Shown here one piece after another: positions 1 through 8,343 of a stretch of DNA of 64,000 nucleotides (its first letter is position 1; each line of letters begins with the position of its first letter). Below the pieces are notes generated by a model, which did no database searches, was not told where the DNA came from, and saw nothing but the letters and a program-made list of their open reading frames with translations. The DNA lies in contig CABJAM010000002.1 of the NCBI GenBank assembly GCA_902363555.1, positions 372,001 through 436,000 of the forward strand. The letters are read 5' to 3'. Position numbers and translations under genes: made by a program. Source of the DNA: Lachnospiraceae bacterium. Its GTDB lineage: Bacteria > Bacillota > Clostridia > Lachnospirales > Lachnospiraceae.

Positions 1-1731
1 CACCACATTGCGGATACCTATATGCTCGCCCCGCGCGTCGGTGATCTGCCCGCCACTGCGAAGCGCCGACAAGATCTCATCCGAAAAGCCTTCCCCATTA
101 TCCCATATTTGAATACGTATCCGATGGTCCGCCGCACAATCACACCAAGACGCTATGATATATATTTCTATCTGCTCCCCAACAACGACCTGATATTTCA
201 CCGTATTTTCCACAAAAGTCTGGATGATCAGCGGCGGTACCTTCACATTGCCCACATCCTCCTCGATCTCTATAAACGCATGAAGGCTGTCCGCAAACCT
301 TATTTCCTGGATATGTACATAATTTCTCACATAATCCACTTCCCTGGATAGCCGGTCAACCGTATTCCCCTCCAGCGTATAGCGCAGATGATTGCCCAGA
401 TAGGTGGTCATATCGCGCACCAGCCTGTTTTTATTCATCAGCGACAGATTGTGGATAATATTCAGGCAGTTAATATAAAAATGCGGGTTCACCTGAAGCT
501 TCATATATTGCAGCTCTGCTTTTTGATATTGAAGCTCTGCTTTTTGATATTGAAGCTCCGCCTTCTGATACTGGAGCTCAGCTTCCTGACATTGAAGCTC
601 AGCTTCCTGATAGCGCAGCTCGGCCTTCTGGCGCTGTATTTTTTCCTCGTAAACATCGATTTTCAGGGCATGGATATTTTCAGTCATATTATCAAAGGTT
701 TCATTGACCAGATTAAATTCATTACAGCTCTTACCATCATTCAGACGAATGGAAAAGTCGCCGTTTTTTAACTGTATCATGGCTGAGCACAGCTTTTTCA
801 CTGGCCTTAAAATCCACTCCCGGCAGGCTGCCGTAAATCCCGCTATAAATATGAGAAGGCCAAGGCTGAGAAAAAGGATGACCTTTTGCAGATCTCCAAG
901 CCGTGCTACGATATTCGTATCCCGGACCAGGGCCGTCATGCTGAAATCGCCGCTGCTGGAGGGCTGCGACAGGACGAGATATTTCTGATGATCCAGATTC
1001 ATCGTCAGCCGCAGAGGAAGCCCGTTAATTTCCAGCGGCGAATCCATGGGCGGCAGGGTCGTTCCCAGCTCGCCGCCGCCATTTTTATGAAAGGTCAGAT
1101 AATCCGCCTTTTCAAAGCCGTCCTTTTGCATTTCCTCCACAAGGCGTGAAACCTTCACACAACTGCCCATGTAAATATCGGAGGTTCTGAATATCTTAAC
1201 AAAATAAAACTCTCCCTCAAGCTCCAGACATTGCCATTCCCCTGCAATTTTTCCACCGTTTTGAACTAAGCTGTCAATTTCCTTCTTGATCATTTTTTTT
1301 ATAAAGACACGTTCATTCTCAGTGAGCATATATCCGGCGTCCAGATAATCCCCCGCAGCCGGATAGTAGACAAACAAGTCGTCCACATAGCTGTATGTAG
1401 GCCCCGCGCTTTCCATCGCCATTTTAAGCCGCGCCCAGGCCGCGTAATAATCCGCCGGGCGCTCTGAAATGAGCAGCGTGGTCAAATCTCCCGAGTACTG
1501 GATGCCCGCCCAGTAGACTTCCGTTTTTTTAAAGGCGTCATCCACACGGTTCATGTACATCGACATCAATTCCGCCGTAGCGTCAAAAGCATTTTCCCGG
1601 ACAACGGAAATGGCATAGATGTTATTAAAAACAAGAAAAACAGCCAGCATCAGAAAAGTAAAAAATACAAGCACCCCTATACGAAAACTGAGTGAACGTG
1701 TTTTCGTATAAAAATATAGCTTTTTAATCAT
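1..1731 (-). CDS. YesM/LytS-type sensor histidine kinase, partial (C-terminus beyond window edge)
   Basis: Membrane sensor kinase of the extracytoplasmic type that usually partners an AraC-type response regulator. The 577 readable residues show a first membrane helix (about 16-38), a long extracytoplasmic sensor region, a second helix (about 275-297), a HAMP-like stretch, and the His_kinase motif NPHF with the phospho-acceptor His near residue 417. The start of the ATPase domain follows (FVENTVKY, then DNGEGF). ATG at 1731 follows a GGGGGAG ribosome site. Six near-identical heptads of the form Q(K/E)AELQY run through residues 366-407, just before the NPHF motif. No partner regulator is in the window. 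It is transcribed away from the sugar operons next door, so a link to sugar sensing is only a guess. Confidence 0.9.
   Translation of the reverse strand, partial: MIKKLYFYTKTRSLSFRIGVLVFFTFLMLAVFLVFNNIYAISVVRENAFDATAELMSMYMNRVDDAFKKTEVYWAGIQYSGDLTTLLISERPADYYAAWARLKMAMESAGPTYSYVDDLFVYYPAAGDYLDAGYMLTENERVFIKKMIKKEIDSLVQNGGKIAGEWQCLELEGEFYFVKIFRTSDIYMGSCVKVSRLVEEMQKDGFEKADYLTFHKNGGGELGTTLPPMDSPLEINGLPLRLTMNLDHQKYLVLSQPSSSGDFSMTALVRDTNIVARLGDLQKVILFLSLGLLIFIAGFTAACREWILRPVKKLCSAMIQLKNGDFSIRLNDGKSCNEFNLVNETFDNMTENIHALKIDVYEEKIQRQKAELRYQEAELQCQEAELQYQKAELQYQKAELQYQKAELQYMKLQVNPHFYINCLNIIHNLSLMNKNRLVRDMTTYLGNHLRYTLEGNTVDRLSREVDYVRNYVHIQEIRFADSLHAFIEIEEDVGNVKVPPLIIQTFVENTVKYQVVVGEQIEIYIIASWCDCAADHRIRIQIWDNGEGFSDEILSALRSGGQITDARGEHIGIRNVV
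511..636 (-). repeat. Six 21-bp in-frame repeats encoding a coiled-coil heptad array
   Basis: Consecutive units encode QKAEL/QEAEL joined by RY, QC or QY. The two units nearest the NPHF motif are almost identical at DNA level, which suggests recent slippage or unequal exchange. The array lies in the signalling helix between HAMP and the catalytic core. Confidence 0.85.
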
Positions 1732-1758
1732 TCCGCTTCTCCCCCTTCCAAAGTTTGC

Positions 1759-1828
1759 ATTATAATTTGTCACTAATTTCCACAAAAAATTGGTGACCTG
1801 CTTGCACATCAGCACAATTCCTATTATG
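1759..1828 (-). repeat. 64-bp palindrome/TATAAT repeat unit, copy A
   Basis: Reading the minus strand, the unit holds a CATAAT box (1828-1823), then TTGTGCTGATG, a palindrome (1797-1769, arms GTCACCAATTT and AAATTAGTGAC) and a TATAAT box (1764-1759) 28 nt before the sensor kinase ATG. Related units occur at 25180-25306 and 42971-43066, always reading toward a gene start. It may supply the -10 element of the kinase promoter with the palindrome as an operator. Confidence 0.65.
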
Positions 1829-1873
1829 CGCAATATTCAGTCTGCATGTGCATATTGTTACATTTTATTATAG

Positions 1874-1916
1874 CAAAAAAAGACTTCCGATAGTGAGAAA
1901 CGAAAGTCTTTTTATT
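1874..1916 (-). terminator. Rho-independent terminator after the first oxidoreductase gene
   Basis: On the minus strand an AAAAGACTTTCG arm pairs with CGGAAGTCTTTT and is followed by a run of T. It lies just beyond the oxidoreductase stop codon and separates this operon from the sensor kinase gene. Confidence 0.85.
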
Positions 1917-1926
1917 GGAATTTATC

Positions 1927-3033
1927 TTAGAATACAACCTGCTTTCCGCTCCGGGCTGATTTATAAACGGCATCCAAAATCTTAGTCACAGTAAAGGCCT
2001 GCTCCGGCTTCACAACAAGCTCTCCCTTTCCCTCAATGGCATCCAGCCAGACCTTACATTCCACATCATAGGATTTCACTGTTTTTCCCGGGAACAGGTC
2101 CACACCTCCGGCAGATGTATTGGCCTCTATAAGTACCTGCTTTCCGCCCATGATTTTATTAAGGTACAGCTTTTCGTCATCTGCACCTGCCAGACCGGTG
2201 AGCTCCGCGCCGGCCTTTGTTCCGCACAGATAAGATGAAGCGCACCGCTCCTCCGTATGGTTTAAGATCCACGATGCATCGATCGTGATCAGAGCGCCGT
2301 TTTTCATAGTTACAAAGCCAAAGGCGGCGTCCTCCACCTCAAAGGTATCCGGATCCCATGGCCCCATTAAATTTCCCTGCTCCTTTGGACTTAACGTGTG
2401 GCCCAGCTTTTCAAAGGTCGCGCCGGTCACCGCAGCCGGCTCATAATTATCCATAAACCACAAGGTCAAATCAAGGGAATGTGTTCCGATATCGATCAAC
2501 GGACCGCCGCCCTGCTGAGCCTTATCCGTAAATACTCCCCAGGTAGGCACACCACGGCGTCTTAGGGCATGTGCCTGGGCATAATAAATTTCCCCCAACT
2601 CATTCTCGTCGCAAAGACGCTTCAGCGTCTGGCTGTCTGCGCGGTACCTGTTCTGGTAGCCAATAGTAAATAGCTTACCGCTTTTTTTCCACGCGTCCAT
2701 CATCTGCTGCGCATCCTCCACCGAGGCTGCCATAGGCTTTTCACACATCACATGCTTTCCGGCCTCAAACGCCGCCACTGTGATCGGGCAATGAGAAACA
2801 TTTGGCGTCAGAACATAGACGATTTCTATATCCTCAACCTTCACCAGTTCCTTATAGTCCTCAAATACCTTACATTCCGTCGTTCCATAATTTTTTGCCA
2901 CCTCTATGGCCCGCTCAATGATAATATCGCAGCAGGCCACGATTTCGATCCGCTCTGCTGCATTCATTAATGCCGGTAAATGCTTTTGATGGGCAATTCC
3001 TCCGCATCCGATGATCCCCACTTTATGTTTCAT
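1927..3033 (-). CDS. Gfo/Idh/MocA family NAD(P)-dependent oxidoreductase, copy 1
   Basis: Predicted cytoplasmic sugar or polyol dehydrogenase. It has an N-terminal Rossmann motif GCGGIAHQKH (about residues 9-18), the family EKP motif in CEKPMA near residue 97, and the second-domain signature GGGPLIDIGTH in the predicted active site. Length (368 aa) is typical. The start MKHKVG follows GGGAGGA at a good distance and matches the paralogue at 4269-5378, to which it is roughly 85% identical by eye. It follows the isomerase-like gene by 14 bp. Oxidoreductases of this family paired with TIM-barrel isomerases often act on keto-sugar or inositol-like substrates, and C-glycoside-cleaving systems use both families. 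The substrate here cannot be read from the sequence. Confidence 0.9.
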   Translation of the reverse strand: MKHKVGIIGCGGIAHQKHLPALMNAAERIEIVACCDIIIERAIEVAKNYGTTECKVFEDYKELVKVEDIEIVYVLTPNVSHCPITVAAFEAGKHVMCEKPMAASVEDAQQMMDAWKKSGKLFTIGYQNRYRADSQTLKRLCDENELGEIYYAQAHALRRRGVPTWGVFTDKAQQGGGPLIDIGTHSLDLTLWFMDNYEPAAVTGATFEKLGHTLSPKEQGNLMGPWDPDTFEVEDAAFGFVTMKNGALITIDASWILNHTEERCASSYLCGTKAGAELTGLAGADDEKLYLNKIMGGKQVLIEANTSAGGVDLFPGKTVKSYDVECKVWLDAIEGKGELVVKPEQAFTVTKILDAVYKSARSGKQVVF

Positions 3034-3047
3034 TTTGTATTCCTCCC

Positions 3048-3968
3048 TTAATCCCATAAAATACCAGTGAATTTTTTGAATCCCTCCATGCTTTTAGCCA
3101 CACTGTCAAGCTGCGTGGGCATCCGCGTGGAATCCTGCTCCAGAATAATATATTCTGCATCCGTATATGTATTGGCCGCATCTATAATTTTCTGGATCGG
3201 CATTATACCACTGCCGATTTCAGTAAAGGATGTGGCCCGTAAAATACGGTCCGCTGTGACCTTATGCTTCCCATTCTTTGCATAATCACTGTTACCATCG
3301 ATTCCCACGACTTCCCCGGGCTTTAATTCCCGATCCTCCGGCGTCAGCCCGATCAGATTGATGGGCTGCAGGCTATCCCAGGCAAAATCCTTTTGATGGA
3401 TGAGCTTTATACGCTTCCCATACTGCCGGATCACATCCATGGGGCTCAGGGCCGCCCGCATTACCCAAAACGTATCAAGCTCAAAGGACAGATATTGGGG
3501 ATCTGTATTTTCGTTAATATAGTCCATGATCATTTTGCCACGGATCGTGCGAAATTCAAATTCATGGTTATGATACAGATACGTCATCCCCTCCTCACGA
3601 CAGATTTTTCCGATGCGGTTAAATTCCTCGCATTGCCGCATTAAATCGTCATAGGTGCTAAACTGCCCCATGGGATTGACAATATTTGTGTTGCCCAGGG
3701 TACGGTTATACTGTAATACCGCTGCCATATCCGCCTTTTCAAACGGAAATATATGGGCGCTGACGACACGGGTTCCAAACTTTTTAAAGGTTTGTTCCAG
3801 CTCATCTGCCGGTATTCCAAAACCGCAGCCGGAATCCCTGAGAGCATTGTGATTGCATACCTCCACATATTTGTATCCAAGCTCCGCTACTTTTTCCACC
3901 GTTCCCAGCCCGTCCTCAGCCATCGCATCCCGAACAGAGTACAGGATAATTCCTACTTTTAATGCCAT
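3048..3968 (-). CDS. Sugar phosphate isomerase/epimerase-like TIM barrel, copy 1
   Basis: AP-endonuclease-2-fold TIM barrel, probably a metal-dependent sugar isomerase or epimerase. Candidate metal ligands lie in YHNHEFEF, FELDTFW, HQKDF and ILEQD, the usual E-D-H-E set. I chose the start MALKVG because it follows AAGGGGAAGG and matches the paralogue at 5415-6341; an in-frame ATG lies 30 bp upstream. It is the first gene of a two-gene operon with the oxidoreductase downstream. The substrate is unknown. The pairing suggests oxidation of a sugar followed by isomerisation or elimination, which is inference. Confidence 0.88.
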   Translation of the reverse strand: MALKVGIILYSVRDAMAEDGLGTVEKVAELGYKYVEVCNHNALRDSGCGFGIPADELEQTFKKFGTRVVSAHIFPFEKADMAAVLQYNRTLGNTNIVNPMGQFSTYDDLMRQCEEFNRIGKICREEGMTYLYHNHEFEFRTIRGKMIMDYINENTDPQYLSFELDTFWVMRAALSPMDVIRQYGKRIKLIHQKDFAWDSLQPINLIGLTPEDRELKPGEVVGIDGNSDYAKNGKHKVTADRILRATSFTEIGSGIMPIQKIIDAANTYTDAEYIILEQDSTRMPTQLDSVAKSMEGFKKFTGILWD

Positions 3969-4166
3969 AATACCTTCCCCTTTCAAATGTAACTTCATTT
4001 ATAAATTAATTATACGGGCAGATGTGATTTTGAACTATGGAAGAAGTTAACTTAGAGTACGCATATCTTAAAATTATGCTATCCTAGCCAGCGCCGCTTT
4101 CGTGGCTCGTTGCTTCGCGCACCCGGTTCCGCTTCGTGTACCCGGTTCCTCTTCGCTGCACCGGGT

Positions 4167-4224
4167 CGCGGCAGTCGCCGCAAAGGTGAGCTAGCTCCCC
4201 TTTGTGGCTCGTTGCTTCGCGCAA
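4167..4224. repeat. Palindromic intergenic element, copy 1
   Basis: CGCGGCAGTCGCC is followed by the imperfect palindrome AAAGGTGAGC-TA-GCTCCCCTTT (4182-4203) and TGGCTCGTTGC. Related copies are at 28062-28140, 31294-31340 and 33050-33094. The stem sequence here differs from the others yet still pairs. The flank 4095-4166 contains repeated CCCGGTTCC(G/T)CTTCG and a second TGGCTCGTTGCTTCGCGC. Confidence 0.7.
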
Positions 4225-4260
4225 ATGACCCTGGAGCAAAAAACTCCAGGGTCATTTTAT
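4223..4260 (-). terminator. Terminator-like hairpin after the second oxidoreductase gene
   Basis: Fourteen-bp perfect stem (AAATGACCCTGGAG pairing with CTCCAGGGTCATTT, seven-base loop) immediately after the stop codon at 4269. The T-run is weak on the minus strand and better on the plus strand. Confidence 0.75.
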
Positions 4261-4268
4261 CTGATTCA

Positions 4269-5378
4269 TTATTCAAATACGATCTGCTTTCCGGTCTGCG
4301 CGGATTTGTAAACCGCATCCAGAATTTTTGTTACGGTAAATGCCTGCTCCGGTTTTACGACAAGCTCTCCTTTGCCCTCGATGGCATCCAGCCATACCTT
4401 ACATTCCACATCCGCCGCCTGTACGGATCTTCCAGGAAACAGATCGACGCCGCCAGCCTCTGTATCGGCCTCGATCTTCACCTGTTTTCCGCCCATGATC
4501 TTATTAAGGTACAGTTTTTTATCGTTGCTTCCGCCCACACCGGTCAGCTCCGCACCGGCAATCGTACCACAAAGATAAGACGCGGCGCAGCGCTCCTCGG
4601 TGGAATTAATAATCCATGAGGCATCTATCGTTATAAGAGAACCATCCTTCATTGTCACAAAAGCAAATGCTGCATCCTCCACCTCAAAGGTATCCGGATT
4701 CCATGTGCCCATGGGATTTCCCTGAACCTCCGGCCGCAGGGAATGGCCCAGCTTTTCAAAGGTCACACCGGTGACAGCCGCCGGTTCGTAGTTGTCCATA
4801 AACCACAACGTCAAATCCAGTGAATGTGTTCCGATATCGATCAATGGACCTCCGCCCTGCTGGGCCTTATCTGTAAATACGCCCCAGGTCGGTACTCCCC
4901 GGCGCCGCAGCGCATGCGCCTGAGCATAATAGATCTGGCCAAGCTCCCCTTCCTCACACAAACGCTTTAATGTCTGGCTGTCCGGACGGTAACGATTCTG
5001 GTATCCGATGGTAAAAAGCTTCCCGCTCTTTTTCCACGCATCCATCATCCGCTGTGCATCCTCCACATTGGCTGCCATAGGCTTTTCACATAATACATGC
5101 TTGCCAGCCTCAAAGGCAGCGACCGTGATGGGGCAATGGGCCACATTTGGTGTCAATACATATACGATCTCAATATCGCCTTCCTTTAACAGCTCGCGGT
5201 AATCTTCAAACACCTTACACCCCGGCGCACCAAAGTTTTCTGCGACCTCCTGGGCGCGCTCAACTATAATATCGCAGCAGGCCACAATTTCCACCCGTTC
5301 GGCTGCATTGGAAAGCGCCGGAAGGTGCTTTTGATGGGCAATGCCGCCGCAGCCCACAATACCTACTTTATGCTTCAT
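4269..5378 (-). CDS. Gfo/Idh/MocA family NAD(P)-dependent oxidoreductase, copy 2
   Basis: Near-copy of the protein at 1927-3033 (369 aa, about 85% identical by eye). It has the same Rossmann GCGGIAHQKH, CEKPMA and GGGPLIDIGTH motifs. Differences are scattered over the protein with a cluster around residues 215-235 and in the C-terminal quarter, so it is an established paralogue rather than a fresh duplication. It follows the second isomerase-like gene by 36 bp and ends at a strong hairpin. Each duplicated operon keeps both genes, so the pair probably works as a unit, possibly with different substrate ranges. Confidence 0.9.
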   Translation of the reverse strand: MKHKVGIVGCGGIAHQKHLPALSNAAERVEIVACCDIIVERAQEVAENFGAPGCKVFEDYRELLKEGDIEIVYVLTPNVAHCPITVAAFEAGKHVLCEKPMAANVEDAQRMMDAWKKSGKLFTIGYQNRYRPDSQTLKRLCEEGELGQIYYAQAHALRRRGVPTWGVFTDKAQQGGGPLIDIGTHSLDLTLWFMDNYEPAAVTGVTFEKLGHSLRPEVQGNPMGTWNPDTFEVEDAAFAFVTMKDGSLITIDASWIINSTEERCAASYLCGTIAGAELTGVGGSNDKKLYLNKIMGGKQVKIEADTEAGGVDLFPGRSVQAADVECKVWLDAIEGKGELVVKPEQAFTVTKILDAVYKSAQTGKQIVFE

Positions 5379-5414
5379 AATTTTATCCCCTTGAAATACT
5401 ATTATATTTTTCGA

Positions 5415-6341
5415 TCAATCCCATGAAATACCGGTGAATTTCTTAAAACCTTCCATACTCTTGACGATACTGTCAATCTGTGTCGGCATCCTCGTGAAAT
5501 CCTGTTCAAGAATAATATACTGAGCATCGGTATATTCATTTGCTGCATCAATGATTTTCTGAATCGGCATGATTCCACTGCCGATCTCTGTGAAAGCCGT
5601 CGTCCTGATTTTGCCAAATTCTTCTTCAGAAACATTCTTTCCACCTTTTTGCGCATAGGTGCTGTTACTGCCCATCCCTACGATTTCTCCAGGCTGAAGC
5701 TCCCGCTCCTCCGGTGTCAGGCCGATAAGATTGATGGCCTGTAAGCTATCCCAGGCAAAATCCTTCTGATGCACCAGCTTGATACGTTTGCCAAAATGCT
5801 TGATCATTTCCATCGGACAGAGTGCAGCCCGCATCGTCCAGAATGTATCCAGTTCAAAGGATAGATAATCCGGGTCCGTATTCTCCAAAAGATAATCCAT
5901 AATCGTTTTTCCCCGGATGGTCCGGAATTCAAATTGATGATTGTGATATAAGTAAGTCATGCCTTCCTCGTGAAGGATTTTACCAATCCGGTTAAATTCC
6001 TCACACTGCTGCATCAAATCATCGTAAGTACTGAACTGCCCCATAGGATTGACAATATTTGTATTTCCAACAGTACGGTTGTACTCCACCACCTTATTCA
6101 TATCCGCCTTATCCAAAGGGAAAATATGTGTACTGATGACTCTGGAACCGAATCTGTCAAACGTCTCCTTCAACTGCTCTGCCGGAATACCAAAGCCGCA
6201 GCCCGGGTCCTTAATTGCATTGTGATTACATGTTTCCACATACTTGTACCCAAGCTTTCCTACCTTCTCCACCGTACCGATGGGATCCTTGTCCATCTCG
6301 TTTCTGACAGAATAAAGAATAAGACCAACCTTTAATGCCAT
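5415..6341 (-). CDS. Sugar phosphate isomerase/epimerase-like TIM barrel, copy 2
   Basis: 308-residue TIM-barrel protein, a clear paralogue of the protein at 3048-3968 (about three quarters identical by eye). Predicted metal ligands are Glu138 in YHNHQFEF, Asp165 in FELDTFW, His191 in HQKDF and Glu279 in ILEQD. ATG at 6341 follows AGAGGAGAGG. Residues 222-245 (GMGSNSTYAQKGGKNVSEEE) form a loop that differs most from copy 1, a place to look for a change in specificity. Confidence 0.88.
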   Translation of the reverse strand: MALKVGLILYSVRNEMDKDPIGTVEKVGKLGYKYVETCNHNAIKDPGCGFGIPAEQLKETFDRFGSRVISTHIFPLDKADMNKVVEYNRTVGNTNIVNPMGQFSTYDDLMQQCEEFNRIGKILHEEGMTYLYHNHQFEFRTIRGKTIMDYLLENTDPDYLSFELDTFWTMRAALCPMEMIKHFGKRIKLVHQKDFAWDSLQAINLIGLTPEERELQPGEIVGMGSNSTYAQKGGKNVSEEEFGKIRTTAFTEIGSGIMPIQKIIDAANEYTDAQYIILEQDFTRMPTQIDSIVKSMEGFKKFTGISWD

Positions 6342-6391
6342 AAATAAACCTCTCCTCTCATTTACATGAATGCTTGATTGATATAACCATT

Positions 6392-6429
6392 ATAAAAAGC
6401 CTGACCGTAAAACACTACGGCCAGGCTTT
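6392..6429 (-). terminator. Rho-independent terminator after the AAA/nuclease gene
   Basis: On the minus strand AAAGCCTGGCCG pairs with CGGTCAGGCTTT (ten-base loop, one G-T pair) and is followed by TTTTTATA. It isolates the AAA gene from the sugar operon. Confidence 0.85.
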
Positions 6430-6464
6430 GGTTAAACAACGCATATCTTTACTTTTCCGAATTT

Positions 6465-8024
6465 TTATGTTCGGCAGGACACTACTACTTCATAAATTTC
6501 AAATCCATTATGAACAAAAACTCGATCCCGGTGAGGCGCTTTCTTATTTTCGCAAAAGCTGAGCAGATACCCTTTCTGTACACCTCGTGCGGACAGATAG
6601 CCGGTCAACTGATCATAAGCCTTTAATTCCTGCTTCTCTCCATGCCAGATTTTAAGCTCTACAATAAATTCTTCGTTCCCATAAAATACCTGAATGTCCA
6701 TCCTTGTATTCTGACGCGTCTGAGGCTCCACAGCGTAATGGCCGGTACCATTGATGATTGGCCGCAAAAAGCTTAAAAACAACAGACGCCCCTGCCGTTC
6801 TATAAAGCTTCCATCCTCATCTCGATACTCAGCCTTCATAAAAGCAGCGAATCGATTCAGAACATTTTCCATATTTAAACGTCCGTCAACGATATACTGC
6901 TTTTTATCCGCATACCTGGTGGAGGTCAAGGCATACGTTGAGCGTACAGATGTAAAATAGTTAAAAATAATCGTCTCAAATATTACGTTAGAAATGATAA
7001 CCTTTCCATCCTGCTCCTCCATGATTCCATACATAACTCCCAGATCAATAAGAGGATTTCGAATTTCAAACATCACCTGTGCTCCACACACAATAATCTG
7101 CTCCACTAAATCCGAAAAATCGGGATGATTTTTTATATTTTTTATAACATCATCAAATAATGTATTATTTTCCTTTAATAAATCACGTACCGCCATTCGT
7201 AAGCCTTCAATAGTCCATGGCCTTTTATCCTCATCCAGTTTTTTACACAAATAGCTGACAAGAAACGGATAACCACCCGTATACTCATAAATCTGCTGCG
7301 ACATATGAGCAATATCCATCCCCGTCTGATGGTCCTCCTCATAGGACAAAAGCATCGTAGCAATTTCCTCTGGTGAAAAACTCATATCTACGTCAAACAC
7401 AGCCGCAATATTCCACGGACTATTATAGTTTCCATTTTCTTCAGGTCTTAACTTCGTTTTAAGATTCTTTATGTCATGCACACCCGACAAAATCACATTA
7501 CTAAAAGCAGGGGTTCCATCATCCACCCGGGCCATATACATTTCCCGCAGCATTCCCAAAAAGCTTAAAAATGTCTGATTGTCCGCCGCCTTATCCACCT
7601 CATCAATCATTAATACAGTTCTTTTATTGGCCCTCCGGCAAAATTCAGAAATCCTCTCACTGAACTCCTGCATGGGATATGCAGCCGCAATGGGGGGCTC
7701 GAATATATGGGCAAGTTCCGGCTGTGTACCTTTAAGCGCCCTTCGGAAACTGTAACACAATCCGCCAGCCAAAGACTGTAAAGAAGTGAAATATTCTTCC
7801 TTCCCCTCAAAGCTCATTCGCACCACTATACAACTTTGCTTCAATGCATGCTCCAAAAGCCGTAATGTCGTTGTCTTACCATATTGCCGGGCGCGGTTGA
7901 TTGTGAAATAGGCATCCCGTCCAATATAATTATGAATGATACATTCAAGCTTTTTACTTACATCGACCATATAATGCAGTTCAGGAACACAGATTCCTGT
8001 CACATTGAATACCTTTGGTTTCAA
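6465..8024 (-). CDS. AAA-ATPase-like protein with C-terminal PD-(D/E)XK nuclease-like domain
   Basis: Two-domain protein of the AAA-ATPase_like/PDDEXK_9 type common in gut Firmicutes and Bacteroidetes. Near the N-terminus RARQYGKTTTL is the Walker A region and TVLMIDEVDKA the Walker B region. Near the C-terminus RMDIQVFY and IVELKIWHG supply the Asp and Glu-x-Lys of a PD-(D/E)XK site. I place the start at TTG 8024 (protein begins LKPKVFNVTG) because AAAGAAAGGGG lies at the right distance and family members begin this way; an upstream TTG at 8057 has no clear ribosome site. The gene stands alone with its own terminator. Its biological role is unknown; nucleic-acid processing or defence is possible. 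Confidence 0.85.
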   Translation of the reverse strand: MKPKVFNVTGICVPELHYMVDVSKKLECIIHNYIGRDAYFTINRARQYGKTTTLRLLEHALKQSCIVVRMSFEGKEEYFTSLQSLAGGLCYSFRRALKGTQPELAHIFEPPIAAAYPMQEFSERISEFCRRANKRTVLMIDEVDKAADNQTFLSFLGMLREMYMARVDDGTPAFSNVILSGVHDIKNLKTKLRPEENGNYNSPWNIAAVFDVDMSFSPEEIATMLLSYEEDHQTGMDIAHMSQQIYEYTGGYPFLVSYLCKKLDEDKRPWTIEGLRMAVRDLLKENNTLFDDVIKNIKNHPDFSDLVEQIIVCGAQVMFEIRNPLIDLGVMYGIMEEQDGKVIISNVIFETIIFNYFTSVRSTYALTSTRYADKKQYIVDGRLNMENVLNRFAAFMKAEYRDEDGSFIERQGRLLFLSFLRPIINGTGHYAVEPQTRQNTRMDIQVFYGNEEFIVELKIWHGEKQELKAYDQLTGYLSARGVQKGYLLSFCENKKAPHRDRVFVHNGFEIYEVVVSCRT

Positions 8025-8343
8025 TATTTTCGCCCCTTTCTTTAATATTCTCTCCAAAATCTATCTATATAAAAGTATAACAAGCTCAAGACGCTTTAGC
8101 AAGGTCTGCTTTAACATTGGCGGAAAATTGATAACACCACCCAAGTTACCACCTAAGTCGCCATCCAAGTTACCATCCAAGATGTATTAAAAAAACAAGC
8201 GGCTCGGAATGACTTCTGTTGCAGCATAACATTAATGTAAAGATATGCGGCATTTTCATAAACTGCCGGCATAGAAACCAGCTCTCGTTTCATCTACAAT
8301 AGAAATTAATTATTTGTTTTAATGTATTCAGGGAGGAATCATC
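8025..8343. other. Intergenic region with four 12-bp tandem repeats
   Basis: Four exact-length 12-bp units lie at 8137-8184 (CCACCCAAGTTA, CCACCTAAGTCG, CCATCCAAGTTA, CCATCCAAGATG). They sit between divergent genes, so they could affect the promoters of either. Nothing else is recognisable except the ribosome site GGGAGGA at about 8331 for the transporter gene. Confidence 0.6.

Noticed and set aside
388..1149. Plus-strand open frames in the first 1.2 kb
   Set aside because: They are opposite the sensor kinase gene, whose frame is continuous from 1731 to the window edge with clear motifs.
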